Assembly (NCBI RefSeq): GCF_900277125.1
Contig: NZ_OPYN01000184.1
Location: 14-64,013, forward strand
Length of the DNA: 64,000 nt
From: Pseudomonas inefficax
Lineage (GTDB): Bacteria > Pseudomonadota > Gammaproteobacteria > Pseudomonadales > Pseudomonadaceae
Reading direction: 5' to 3'
Shown here: in pieces, positions 1 to 9,973 of the stretch
Layout: each line of letters opens with the position of its first letter
Position numbering within the stretch: position 1 is the first letter of the stretch
Notes under the pieces: model-generated
The model's input: the letters and a program-made list of their open reading frames with translations, nothing else
Databases searched by the model: none
What the model was told of the DNA's origin: nothing
Program-made: the position numbers and the translations under genes

Positions 1-25
1 GCGGGAGTTCGAAGGCGTCCGTCAT
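1..25 (-). CDS. pvdL: Start of pyoverdine synthetase PvdL (8 codons only)
   Basis: Only the first eight codons are inside the window, reading MTDAFELP from an ATG at 25-23 toward the left edge. From memory, PvdL proteins, the chromophore-forming non-ribosomal peptide synthetases of pyoverdine, begin with nearly this peptide (MMDAFELP in P. aeruginosa). A good ribosome site (AGGAA) lies about 7 bases upstream, and a PvdS-type promoter is found at 119-142 on the same strand. The neighbours, an iron-regulated ECF sigma factor and a siderophore acetyltransferase, fit. The identification rests on eight residues plus context, so it is plausible but not proven. Confidence 0.6.
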
Positions 26-118
26 GGGGTGTTCCTGCCAGTGTCTGGTTGGGTCGGGCCGGCTGCTGCGCGAACGTGGGCGCAGCGGCATGTGGCGGCC
101 TGAGGTGTACACAGGGGA

Positions 119-142
119 ACGGATGGGCGGGGGGAGAAATTA
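119..142 (-). promoter_or_regulatory. PvdS/PfrI-type promoter of pvdL
   Basis: On the minus strand the sequence reads TAATT, 16 bases, CGT. The consensus for PvdS-family iron-starvation sigma factors is TAAAT-N16-CGT, so this has the exact spacing and one mismatch. It lies about 95 bases upstream of the pvdL start. Confidence 0.65.
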
Positions 143-329
143 GCGGGGTTGGGGGTTTTGGGTTGTGTGAAAGTTGGTGGGTTTATGCCTTGAGAGGTGT
201 GGCGCCTGGGGGACCGAGCGCCGCCCGCGCGGCGCTCGATCTCACAGGCGCTGAAAATGCCCCGACAATGCGCCCAGCGATCCCTGCGCCTTAGAACCGA
301 AATCACATGAAACTAATTACATTTCGCAT

Positions 330-358
330 TTGACAATCATTATCATTCTGAATAGCTT
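330..358 (+). promoter_or_regulatory. pfrI promoter with overlapping Fur box
   Basis: A perfect -35 hexamer TTGACA (330-335) is followed after 17 bases by TAGCTT (353-358). The spacer, about 331-349, reads TGACAATCATTATCATTCT, close to the Fur consensus GATAATGATAATCATTATC. Iron-loaded Fur would block the promoter. This is how genes for pyoverdine sigma factors are normally controlled. Confidence 0.75.
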
Positions 359-425
359 GTCGCCCGTCGTAGGAAGCTTCCCAACTTTGGATGCGTCCTT
401 TCCCCTCTGTGACAAGGTGATTTCC

Positions 426-956
426 ATGGCGGAACAACTATCCACAAGTAAGTGCGATTCACCATTACTCCAGGCCTTCGTCGACAACCGCAGCATCCTG
501 GTCAAGATCGCTGCCCGCATCACCGGCTGCCGATCGCGCGCCGAAGATGTGGTGCAGGACGCCTTTTTCCGGCTCAGCGCCGCCCCGCAGATCACCTCGT
601 CGTTCAAGGCGCAGCTGAGCTACCTGTTCCAGATCGTGCGCAACCTGGCCATCGACCACTATCGCAAGCAGGCGATGGAGCTGAAGTACTCCGGCAGCGA
701 GGAGGAAGGCATGAATGTGGTCGTGCAAAATGCCTCTCCCGAAGCCACTCACATCAACCTTGCTGCGCTGGATGACATTGCCGAGGCGCTGAACGAACTG
801 CCTCAGCGCACCCGCTATGCCTTCGAGATGTACCGCCTGCATGGCGTGCCGCAGAAAGACATTGCCAAAGAGCTGGGCGTGTCGCCGACGCTGGTCAACT
901 TCATGATTCGCGATGCGCTGGTGCATTGCCGCAAGACGGCCAGTCGCCAGGCCTGA
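426..956 (+). CDS. pfrI: ECF sigma factor for iron starvation/pyoverdine (PfrI/PvdS type)
   Basis: This 176-residue ECF sigma factor directs RNA polymerase to pyoverdine genes when iron is scarce. Region 2 is the stretch around VKIAARITGCRSRAEDVVQDAFFRL, split here as about residues 24-50, and region 4 is about 120-170 with the helix-turn-helix GVPQKDIAKELGVSPTLVNF. The ATG at 426 follows AAGGTGA at proper spacing; the longer open frame from 330 would start inside the Fur box and is rejected. Upstream is a Fur-box promoter; two nearby genes carry PvdS-type promoters that it should recognise. There is no anti-sigma gene next to it within the window. P. putida names it PfrI; PvdS is the P. aeruginosa equivalent. 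Confidence 0.85.
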   Translation: MAEQLSTSKCDSPLLQAFVDNRSILVKIAARITGCRSRAEDVVQDAFFRLSAAPQITSSFKAQLSYLFQIVRNLAIDHYRKQAMELKYSGSEEEGMNVVVQNASPEATHINLAALDDIAEALNELPQRTRYAFEMYRLHGVPQKDIAKELGVSPTLVNFMIRDALVHCRKTASRQA

Positions 957-970
957 TCAGGCAGAGTCTG

Positions 971-1060
971 CTTCTTCGCGGGCACGCCCGCTCCCACAGG
1001 ATAAGCACAGACCTCAAAGGCTGAGGGGGACCTGTGGGAGCGGGCGCGCCCGCGAAGAAG
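971..1060. repeat. REPIN, family A
   Basis: Two inverted REP copies (971-1000 and 1031-1060), each with the core CGCGGGC..GCCCGCTCCCACAGG, flank a 30-base loop. The element sits between the convergent ends of pfrI and the acetyltransferase gene. Confidence 0.85.
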
Positions 1061-1071
1061 CCGCCTCGATA

Positions 1072-2085
1072 TCAAGCCAGTTTGCAGCGATCGAAGAACC
1101 GCTCCCGTCCCAGAATCATCAACGCCGCGCGCTTGTGCGGGAAGTCGAATTCCTTGTCGCAGTGGAAGCACTGGTCGTGCATGTAGCCGATCATCTTGCC
1201 ATTGTCGGCACGCGGCTCGGCCACCACCCGCTGGGTGCGCGGATCATCCAGGAACAGGTAGTGCACCAGCGCCGATAGCCAGCTGGCCACCTTGTGCGGC
1301 CCGCGGTGGCTCTCCTCCCCTACCAGCATGTGGATGCCACGGTCGTAGTCGTCGGCCGGATAGAACGGCGCAATGCGGTCTTCCTTGGCCCAGTACGCCT
1401 CGAAGTAGGCAAACGGCTGGTCATCGAAGCAGCCGATCAGCGTCAGGGCATGCGGGTCGGCCTCGAGCTTGTCCAGGTATTCGCGGTGCTGCGCAAGGGT
1501 ACCAGCCTCTTGCCAGAACGCCGCTACCCGTGGGTTGTTCTGCCAGCGGTTGAAGCGTTCAAGGTCGTGCTCGATCTCCAAGGTACGCAGCGATACCCAA
1601 CTGCCCAGACGCGAATCGAAGCGCCGGTATACCTCGCCACGAGGCTTGGGCGCGCGGCGTGGGTGGCGCTTGCCGTCGCTGATCTGCATCTGCTGCGGGT
1701 ATGCCACATTGGCCTGCTCGCCCAGCCACGGCTGTGGCAGTTGCCAGAACAGCGCCCGCTCGCACAGGTATTGGCCAGGCTGTTCGCCGACCAGCAGCAG
1801 GCCACTGGCCAATGCCTGAGGCAACGGCTCGGGCAGGTGCCAGGCCAGGCGCTGGCAGGCGGTGTTGCGGGCCAGCAACCAGTAACAGGCGGCCCACAAG
1901 GCCTCATAGGGGCGCTCGGGGCACAGTTGCTCGAGATGAACATGCGGTGTAGCGCCCCCCTCCAGGTGCACCTGGATCAGTGGGCGGCCTTCGAGGGACA
2001 GGCTCAGCCAGCTGCCACCCTCCTCGGCACTGAGGCTGCGCCAGCGTGGCGCTGACTGGGGCTGCGAAGCGGCATCGAACGGCAT
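1072..2085 (-). CDS. Siderophore-type N-acetyltransferase (IucB/PvdY-like)
   Basis: This 337-residue protein has a GNAT domain of the siderophore-biosynthesis class (IucB, RhbD, MbtK) in its C-terminal half. That half is recognised by LEIEHDLERFNRWQNNPRV near residue 165, an RGPHKVASWL acetyl-CoA-binding segment and the ending EPRADNGKMIGYMHDQCF. Such enzymes acylate hydroxylamines; in pseudomonads the pvdY gene acetylates hydroxyornithine. The N-terminal 160 residues are less conserved and may be an inactive or substrate-binding half. A perfect PvdS promoter lies 43-66 bases upstream, which ties expression to iron starvation. Its exact substrate in this strain is unknown. Confidence 0.75.
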   Translation of the reverse strand: MPFDAASQPQSAPRWRSLSAEEGGSWLSLSLEGRPLIQVHLEGGATPHVHLEQLCPERPYEALWAACYWLLARNTACQRLAWHLPEPLPQALASGLLLVGEQPGQYLCERALFWQLPQPWLGEQANVAYPQQMQISDGKRHPRRAPKPRGEVYRRFDSRLGSWVSLRTLEIEHDLERFNRWQNNPRVAAFWQEAGTLAQHREYLDKLEADPHALTLIGCFDDQPFAYFEAYWAKEDRIAPFYPADDYDRGIHMLVGEESHRGPHKVASWLSALVHYLFLDDPRTQRVVAEPRADNGKMIGYMHDQCFHCDKEFDFPHKRAALMILGRERFFDRCKLA

Positions 2086-2127
2086 GGGCTTGACTCACGG
2101 CAATGATGAAAAGGCTCACTGCTGAGA

Positions 2128-2151
2128 ACGTTGCCGTACCGCGGGAATTTA
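2128..2151 (-). promoter_or_regulatory. PvdS/PfrI-type promoter of the acetyltransferase gene
   Basis: The minus strand reads TAAAT (2151-2147), 16 bases, CGT (2130-2128), an exact match to TAAAT-N16-CGT. The first T, A, A of the box are the stop codon of the upstream solute-binding protein gene (2149-2151), so the two genes are packed against each other but separately transcribed. Confidence 0.8.
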
Positions 2152-2958
2152 GTCGCGTGGTGCGGCAACCGTGATGCGATAGGGCTCGAAGATGCGCGCC
2201 AGCTCGCCGCTTTCGCGCAGGGCGCGCAGCAGTGCCGCGAACGACTGCTCGCCGATGGGTGCCCCCGGGCGCAGCAAGGCATAGTGGTGGTAGACCTGGT
2301 CGATGCGCTGCGAGGGCACCAATTGCTCCCGGGTGGCCGGGTTGCGCGCCAGGAAATCGCTGAGGTAGGAGCGTGTGACCAAGGCGATGTCGGCGCGGCC
2401 GGCCTGCACCATCAGCAAGTTGCTGTCGTGGGAATAGGTCAGCGTCGCGTTGAATGTCTTGCGCAGGTAGTCCGGGTCGGAGTTGAAGCCGGCGAACGCA
2501 TAGTGGTAGCCGTTGAACAGCGCCAGGCGCTTGCCGTGCAGGTCGTCGAAGTAACTCGGGTCACGGCCATTGGCCTGGCGGGCGACGAACACCTCGGCAT
2601 CTTCCAGGCCCATGTCCACGCTCTGGTGAGCAATCTGCTGCCAGCCCCACGCCGGGTTCTCGAAAATGGCCATGTCGGTGCGGCCTTGCTGAAAGTCACC
2701 AAAACGCCGCTGGATGGAGGTGGGCACCACGACGAAGTGGTAGCGCTGCTGCGCGCGGTTGAGCGCGTCGACCAGCTGTGGCAACAGACCGCTGTCGGCA
2801 CCCTGCTCGGGGCGTACCGTGTACGGCGGGAAATGCGCCGCACCAATCCTCACCTCGACGGCATCGGCAGCCCATGTCGGCGCCGCCAGCCAGAACACGG
2901 CCAGCAGCATCAGGGAAGAGAGGGCCTTGAGGCCGGGCGCTGGAGTCAAGACGGACAC
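2149..2958 (-). CDS. Periplasmic solute-binding protein, family 3
   Basis: The product has 269 residues and looks like a small extracellular solute-binding protein of the amino-acid type. Residues 1-31 form a signal peptide ending in WAADA. The SBP_bac_3 fold is suggested by VRIGAAHFPPYTV, a two-lobe length of about 240 residues and the closing pattern LRALRESGELARIFEPY. No ABC permease or ATPase gene is adjacent, so it may be an orphan receptor or serve a distant transporter. The frame is closed by a stop just before the GTG start at 2958, so GTG is the earliest start; its ribosome site is weak. The ligand cannot be inferred. Confidence 0.65.
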   Translation of the reverse strand: MSVLTPAPGLKALSSLMLLAVFWLAAPTWAADAVEVRIGAAHFPPYTVRPEQGADSGLLPQLVDALNRAQQRYHFVVVPTSIQRRFGDFQQGRTDMAIFENPAWGWQQIAHQSVDMGLEDAEVFVARQANGRDPSYFDDLHGKRLALFNGYHYAFAGFNSDPDYLRKTFNATLTYSHDSNLLMVQAGRADIALVTRSYLSDFLARNPATREQLVPSQRIDQVYHHYALLRPGAPIGEQSFAALLRALRESGELARIFEPYRITVAAPRD

Positions 2959-3121
2959 TCATCACGGTTCATGCCTGGGTCCGCCTAAGCTAGGCGTTTT
3001 CCGTTCCGGGCACAACTGCCGGTTGGTGGCACTTTGCGCCAAAGCTGCGGGCAAATTGCCAGGGGGTGCCGGATGCCCTGAGTTTGGCTACGCTCTAGCA
3101 GGATCTGCAAGGGAGCCTGGT

Positions 3122-3673
3122 ATGGGCCATTGGTTGGTGATCGACCTGGAAGCCACCACCGACGATGGTGGGTGGCCGGTCACAGAGATGGAAGTCATTG
3201 AAATCGGCGCAAGCCTGGTTACCCGCGAAGGCCGCGAGGTCGACCACTTCCAGCGTTTCGTGAAGCCTCGGCGGCGGCCGCAGTTGACACCGTTCTGTCG
3301 TGAGCTGACCCATATCAGCCAGGCCAGCGTGGACAGTGCCGCGTCGTTCCGCGAAGTATGGGCAAGCTTCGAGCATTGGCTCGGGCACCACCGTGGGCAG
3401 CTTCAGGCCTGGGTCAGCTGGGGCGACTACGACCGCCAGCAATTGCACCAGGAGTGGCAGCAGCATGGGCTGGACAGCCTGCTGCGGACCCTGCCGCACA
3501 TCAACCTCAAGCAACGCTTCGCCAAGGCCCGCCACCTGCAGCGCCCCGCTGGGCTGAACGGTGCACTGCAGCTGGCCGGCATGCACTTTTGCGGGCAGCA
3601 GCACCGGGCCCTGGAAGATGCGCGCAATACCGCGCGGCTGCTGCCGTTGAGCCTGCCGGCGGACGCTACCTGA
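3122..3673 (+). CDS. 3'-5' exonuclease of the DEDDh family (ERI1-like)
   Basis: This 183-residue protein has the RNase T/ERI1 exonuclease fold. The catalytic acids are visible: Asp8 and Glu10 in VIDLEAT, an Asp in SWGDYDRQQL near residue 102, and the HRALEDARN motif near 161 that supplies the His and last Asp. Length suits a single-domain exonuclease of the 3'hExo/KapD type. The ATG at 3122 follows AAGGGAG at good spacing; the longer frame upstream lacks a ribosome site. The gene is transcribed away from the solute-binding protein gene and appears monocistronic. RNA is the likely substrate, but DNA cannot be excluded. Confidence 0.75.
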   Translation: MGHWLVIDLEATTDDGGWPVTEMEVIEIGASLVTREGREVDHFQRFVKPRRRPQLTPFCRELTHISQASVDSAASFREVWASFEHWLGHHRGQLQAWVSWGDYDRQQLHQEWQQHGLDSLLRTLPHINLKQRFAKARHLQRPAGLNGALQLAGMHFCGQQHRALEDARNTARLLPLSLPADAT

Positions 3674-3746
3674 AAGCAGATGACGGAGCCCGTGGGCTTG
3701 GGCATACTGGCCAGCCCTTTTTCATCTCCCCTTTCAGGAGTCGCCC

Positions 3747-4031
3747 ATGTTCCAGGTCAACGAGTACTTCAACGGCACCGTCAAGTCGATCGCATTCGCG
3801 GGCGAAGAAGGCCCGGCCACTGTCGGCGTGATGGCCCCGGGCGAATACGAGTTCGGCACTGCCAAGCGCGAGATCATGCACGTGGTTTCGGGTGCGCTGA
3901 CCGTGAAGCTGCCAGGTAGCGACAACTGGGAAACCTTCAAGGCAGGCGACAAGTTCAACGTGCCGGCTGACAGCAAGTTCCAGCTGCAGGTGAAGGTGGA
4001 TACCGCTTACCTGTGCGAGTACCGCGACTAA
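3747..4031 (+). CDS. ppnP: Pyrimidine/purine nucleoside phosphorylase PpnP
   Basis: This 94-residue protein matches the DUF1255/YaiE family. In E. coli, PpnP phosphorolyses several nucleosides to free bases and ribose 1-phosphate. It is a single small cupin, seen in the PGEYEFGTAKREIMHVVSG and GDKFNVPADSKFQL strands, and family length is about 94. The ATG follows an AGGAGT ribosome site. It is monocistronic, ending in a REPIN, and may feed bases to the purine catabolic genes farther right. Confidence 0.88.
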   Translation: MFQVNEYFNGTVKSIAFAGEEGPATVGVMAPGEYEFGTAKREIMHVVSGALTVKLPGSDNWETFKAGDKFNVPADSKFQLQVKVDTAYLCEYRD

Positions 4032-4045
4032 GCGTCAGCCTGGTC

Positions 4046-4138
4046 GGGCCTCTTCGCGGGCACGCCCGCTCCCACAGGTTCACTACAAGCTTCCGGGCCT
4101 GTGCCGTACCTGTGGGAGCGGGCAAGCCCGCGAAGAAT
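4046..4138. repeat. REPIN, family A
   Basis: Inverted REP copies (about 4048-4078 and 4109-4137) fill the gap between the convergent ppnP and hydrolase genes. Only seven bases separate the right copy from the hydrolase stop codon. Confidence 0.85.
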
Positions 4139-4144
4139 CCAGCA

Positions 4145-4837
4145 CTATCGCGACAGGAATGCCGCAACCTTCTCAGCCGCCGCCTGCAAATGCTGCTCAT
4201 GGCTGAACCCCGAGGCCCTCAGCGGCTTCAGGTCATGGTCCCCCGCCACCAACCAGCACACCTCGATCGCCGGCGATAACGCATACCCTGCCACCGCCTC
4301 GCGGTTACCCAGCGCATCCCGCTCGCCCTGCACGATCAACGTCGGCGTCTTCAATTCAGCCAGGTGCTCGACCCGCGGCTTCTCTGGCTTGCCCACCGCA
4401 TAGAACGGATAGCCCAGGCACACCAGTGCATCCGCCCCCAATTCATCGGCCAGCAGGCTGGCCATGCGCCCGCCCATGGACTTGCCTCCCACCGCCAGCT
4501 TGCCCGCGACCAAAGGTCGCACCTGCCGGTACACCTCGCGCCAGCATTCCAGCAACACCTTCTGCGGGTTTGGCGGCCGCTTGCCACCGGCAACCCTGCG
4601 CTCGGCCATGTACGGGAACTCGAAGCGCACTACCGCTACCCCAAGCGCCGCAAGCCTTTGCGCCATTTCGTCCATGAAGCCGCTGTCCATCGGCGCGCCT
4701 GCGCCGTGGGCCAGGATCAGGCAGCCCCTGTAGCCGCCATTGCCCCGAACGTGCGGGGGATCGCAGCGCAAGCCTGGGACATTTCCGACCTTCGCCCATT
4801 GATCCCCGTCAATACCGGCACTTTGCCCATTAATCAT
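4145..4837 (-). CDS. Alpha/beta hydrolase of the Tex30/KANL3 family
   Basis: The product has 230 residues and an alpha/beta hydrolase fold. Visible elements are the LAHGAGAPMDSGFMDEMA oxyanion region near residue 44, the nucleophile elbow GKSMGG near 120, the acid in GERDALG and the His in GDHDLK near 201. These match the Tex30/KANL3 group of uncharacterised hydrolases. The start at 4837 is preferred over 4894 because the longer form would run into the ccoN-1 ribosome site and ATG. The N-terminal coding bases 4799-4812 double as the ANR box for ccoN-1. The substrate is unknown. Confidence 0.75.
   Translation of the reverse strand: MINGQSAGIDGDQWAKVGNVPGLRCDPPHVRGNGGYRGCLILAHGAGAPMDSGFMDEMAQRLAALGVAVVRFEFPYMAERRVAGGKRPPNPQKVLLECWREVYRQVRPLVAGKLAVGGKSMGGRMASLLADELGADALVCLGYPFYAVGKPEKPRVEHLAELKTPTLIVQGERDALGNREAVAGYALSPAIEVCWLVAGDHDLKPLRASGFSHEQHLQAAAEKVAAFLSR
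4799..4812 (+). promoter_or_regulatory. ANR box for ccoN-1
   Basis: TTGAT-CCCC-GTCAA matches the FNR/ANR consensus TTGAY-N4-RTCAA at every specified base. A centre at 4805.5 predicts transcription from about 4847, just before ccoN-1 (4887). The site lies inside the first codons of the divergent hydrolase gene. Confidence 0.75.
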
Positions 4838-4886
4838 GCTTGCCTCGCTGTAAAGCCTGCCAATAACCGTGGATGGGAACCCATAC

Positions 4887-6311
<1,425 letters not shown>

Positions 6312-6324
6312 GGAGATCTGCCTG

Positions 6325-6933
6325 ATGAAACATGAAGTCATCGAGAAAAACGTCGGCCTGCTGGCCCTGCTGATGGTGTTTGCCGTCAGTATCGGCGGCC
6401 TGACCCAGATCGTCCCGCTGTTCTTCCAGGACGTCACCAACAAGCCGGTGGAAGGCATGAAGCCTTACACCGCGCTGCAGCTGGAAGGCCGCGACATCTA
6501 CATCCGCGAAGGCTGCGTGGGCTGCCACTCGCAGATGATCCGCCCCTTCCGTGCCGAAACCGAGCGCTATGGCCACTACTCGGTGGCCGGTGAAAGCGTG
6601 TGGGACCACCCGTTCCTGTGGGGTTCCAAGCGTACCGGGCCGGACCTGGCCCGGGTCGGCGGCCGCTACTCGGACGACTGGCACCGTGCGCACCTGTACA
6701 ACCCGCGCAACGTGGTGCCGGAATCGAAGATGCCGTCGTACCCGTGGCTGGTCGCCCAGCAGGTCGACAACAGCCACACCGACACCAAGATGCGCACCTT
6801 GCGCACCCTCGGTGTGCCGTACAGCGACGACGACATCGCCGGAGCCCGCGACGCGGTCAAGGGCAAGACCGAGATGGACGCCCTGGTCGCCTACCTGCAG
6901 GTGCTCGGCACCGCGATCAAGAACAAGAGGTGA
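6325..6933 (+). CDS. ccoO: cbb3 oxidase monohaem subunit II, copy 1
   Basis: This 202-residue membrane-anchored cytochrome c subunit carries electrons from CcoP to CcoN. A single N-terminal helix (residues 9-30) is followed by the haem motif CVGCH at 67-71 and the axial Met region near MPSYPW. The ATG at 6325 follows GAGGAGAT at good spacing, 13 bases after ccoN-1; the longer frame would overlap ccoN-1. Length equals that of copy 2. Confidence 0.95.
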   Translation: MKHEVIEKNVGLLALLMVFAVSIGGLTQIVPLFFQDVTNKPVEGMKPYTALQLEGRDIYIREGCVGCHSQMIRPFRAETERYGHYSVAGESVWDHPFLWGSKRTGPDLARVGGRYSDDWHRAHLYNPRNVVPESKMPSYPWLVAQQVDNSHTDTKMRTLRTLGVPYSDDDIAGARDAVKGKTEMDALVAYLQVLGTAIKNKR

Positions 6934-6938
6934 ATGCG

Positions 6939-7133
6939 ATGGGAATGGACATCGGCATGATCCGCGGCCTGGGTACCCTGGTGGTGATGATCGCCTTCAT
7001 CGGCCTCACCCTGTGGGTATTCAACCGCCGCCGCGACCATGATTTCGCCGAAGCGCGCCTGCTGCCCTTCGTCGACGACCGCCTGCCCTCTGCCGGACAG
7101 GAACCTGCTGCAAAAAGGAGTAACGGGCAATGA
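6939..7133 (+). CDS. ccoQ: cbb3 oxidase subunit IV (CcoQ), copy 1
   Basis: The product has 64 residues: one transmembrane helix (about 11-28) followed by a charged cytoplasmic tail with FNRRRDHDFAEARLLPF. CcoQ stabilises the cbb3 complex and the CcoP interaction. The gene lies between ccoO and ccoP and its stop overlaps the ccoP start (ATGA). The ATG at 6945 is an alternative start two codons in. Confidence 0.88.
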   Translation: MGMDIGMIRGLGTLVVMIAFIGLTLWVFNRRRDHDFAEARLLPFVDDRLPSAGQEPAAKRSNGQ

Positions 7134-8071
7134 CCACCTTCTGGAGTACGTACATCTGCGTACTGACCATTGGTAGCCTGGTTGGCCTGACCTGGCTGCT
7201 GCTCGCCACCCGCAAGGGCCAGAGCAACAACACCACCGACCAGACCATGGGCCACAGCTTCGACGGCATCGAGGAATACGACAACCCGCTGCCCAAGTGG
7301 TGGTTCTGGCTGTTCGTCGGCACCCTGGTGTTCTCGGTCGGCTACCTGATCCTCTACCCGGGCCTGGGCAACTGGAAGGGCATCCTGCCGGGCTATGAAA
7401 ATGGCTGGACCGGCGCCAACGAATGGCAGAAGGAAATGGACAAGGCCGACGCAAAATTCGGCCCGATCTTCGCCAAGTATGCTGCCATGCCCGTGGAAGA
7501 AGTGGCCAAGGACCCGCAAGCGCTGAAGATGGGCAGCCGCCTGTTCGCCTCCAACTGCTCGGTGTGCCACGGCTCGGACGCCAAGGGTGCCTTTGGCTTC
7601 CCAAACCTCACCGACAAGGACTGGCGCTGGGGTGGTGAAGCGGAAACCATCAAGGCTTCGATCCTGAACGGCCGCCATGGCGTGATGCCGGCCTGGGCTG
7701 AGGTGATTGGCGAGCAGGGCGTGGCCGATGTGGCTGCGTTCGTGCTGACCAGCATGGACGGCCGCAGCCTGCCGGAAGGCGCCAAGGCCGACCCGGCCAA
7801 GGGCAAGGAAATCTTCGCCGGCAACTGCGTTGCCTGCCACGGGCCTGAAGGCAAGGGCACTCCGGCCATGGGCGCGCCAGACCTGACCCACCCGCAGGCG
7901 TTCATCTACGGGTCGAGCTTTGCCCAGCTGCAGCAGACCATTCGCTATGGTCGCCAGGGTCAGATGCCGGCGCAGGCGGAGATTCAGGGCAACGACAAGG
8001 TGCACCTGCTGGCGGCTTATGTGTATAGCCTGTCACAGGACAGTGCCGCTGAAACTGTGACTGCCAAGTAA
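7130..8071 (+). CDS. ccoP: cbb3 oxidase dihaem subunit III, copy 1
   Basis: This 313-residue subunit accepts electrons from cytochromes c. It has two N-terminal transmembrane helices (about 8-25 and 58-80) and two c-type haem domains with CSVCH at 143-147 and CVACH at 233-237. The start overlaps the ccoQ stop and has an AAAGGAG ribosome site. It is 12 residues shorter than copy 2, which carries an extra loop before the first haem domain. The operon ends here, followed by a REPIN. Confidence 0.95.
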   Translation: MTTFWSTYICVLTIGSLVGLTWLLLATRKGQSNNTTDQTMGHSFDGIEEYDNPLPKWWFWLFVGTLVFSVGYLILYPGLGNWKGILPGYENGWTGANEWQKEMDKADAKFGPIFAKYAAMPVEEVAKDPQALKMGSRLFASNCSVCHGSDAKGAFGFPNLTDKDWRWGGEAETIKASILNGRHGVMPAWAEVIGEQGVADVAAFVLTSMDGRSLPEGAKADPAKGKEIFAGNCVACHGPEGKGTPAMGAPDLTHPQAFIYGSSFAQLQQTIRYGRQGQMPAQAEIQGNDKVHLLAAYVYSLSQDSAAETVTAK

Positions 8072-8078
8072 TACTCCT

Positions 8079-8183
8079 GGGGCCGCTTTGCGGCCCTATC
8101 GCGACACAAGGCCGCTCCTACAAGGGATTGCGTACTTCCTGTAGGAGCGGCCTTGTGTCGCGACGGGCTGCAAAGCAGCCCCA
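8079..8183. repeat. REPIN, family B
   Basis: This inverted pair has the arm CGCGACACAAGGCCGCTCCT and outer GGCCGCTTTGCGGCC-type hairpins. It is a different REP sequence family from the elements at 971 and 4046. Confidence 0.85.
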
Positions 8184-8350
8184 TTCCCACCTTGCCCCCG
8201 CTCTACCCCCTCCTTGCACCCCCTCCGAACACAACTAAGCTTGTTGCCTCAGTGGGCCTCGCTCCGAAAGGACCGAAGCAGACACGGCGCGTAGCCTGTC
8301 GCCGTCCCGATAAAAAGCTTGACCGATCGATCAGAAAAAGGCGAAAAACG

Positions 8351-8382
8351 GTACACATTACAAATATTTATTTGTGTACAAT
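8351..8382. promoter_or_regulatory. Dyad with a GclR-like operator upstream of ccoN-2
   Basis: Arms GTACACA (8351-8357) and TGTGTAC (8374-8380) form a perfect dyad. The right arm is part of TTGTGTACAA (8372-8381), the exact reverse complement of the TTGTACACAA palindromes found before hiuH and the AzgA-type permease. TACAAT (8377-8382) within it could serve as a -10 element. The binding protein is not known. Confidence 0.4.
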
Positions 8383-8462
8383 CGTCCAGACCCGATCGCT
8401 GCGGGACATCAGTGAACGGGCTCGGGCACGGGTCGGCGTACCAAAGTTGCGTTGCAGTAACC

Positions 8463-8476
8463 CTGATGGTTATCAA
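8463..8476 (+). promoter_or_regulatory. ANR-like box for ccoN-2 (one mismatch)
   Basis: CTGAT-GGTT-ATCAA matches nine of the ten specified bases of TTGAT-N4-ATCAA. It is centred 61 bases before the ccoN-2 start. No convincing -10 is seen at the class II distance, so this is weaker than the ccoN-1 site. Confidence 0.5.
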
Positions 8477-8530
8477 TACTGGCGCCGATTTTTCGACCAA
8501 CAAGAACATCAAAACCGTGGAACCTTAGCA

Positions 8531-9972
<1,442 letters not shown>

Positions 9973-9973
<1 letters not shown>

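Larger units (their letters stand above)
26..425. other. Intergenic region between pvdL and pfrI
   Basis: This 400-base divergent region holds the pvdL promoter (119-142) and the Fur-controlled pfrI promoter (330-358). I see no convincing gene: the open frames here have no ribosome site and no recognisable protein features. Confidence 0.6.
8184..8530. other. Long upstream region of ccoN-2
   Basis: No gene is supported here. It holds an AT-rich dyad (8351-8380) containing a TTGTGTACAA palindrome and a TACAAT -10-like hexamer, and an ANR-like box (8463-8476). The region is richer in A and T than its neighbours, as expected of a regulatory region. Confidence 0.55.

Noticed and set aside
105..114. 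GTGTACACAG in the pvdL promoter region as a GclR site
   Set aside because: Only the 8-base TGTACACA core matches and about one such match is expected by chance in the window; context is iron, not purines.
49..294. 81-codon open frame on the plus strand in the pvdL-pfrI gap
   Set aside because: It has no ribosome site, low-complexity Gly/Ala-rich composition and crosses the pvdL promoter; an opposite-strand frame covers the same bases.
8320..8336. TTGACCGATCGATCAG as an ANR box before ccoN-2
   Set aside because: The half-sites are six rather than four bases apart, so it does not fit TTGAY-N4-RTCAA.
8153..8530. Long N-terminal extension of ccoN-2
   Set aside because: It reads through the REPIN and operator region and has no counterpart in copy 1; ATG at 8531 gives the homologous start.
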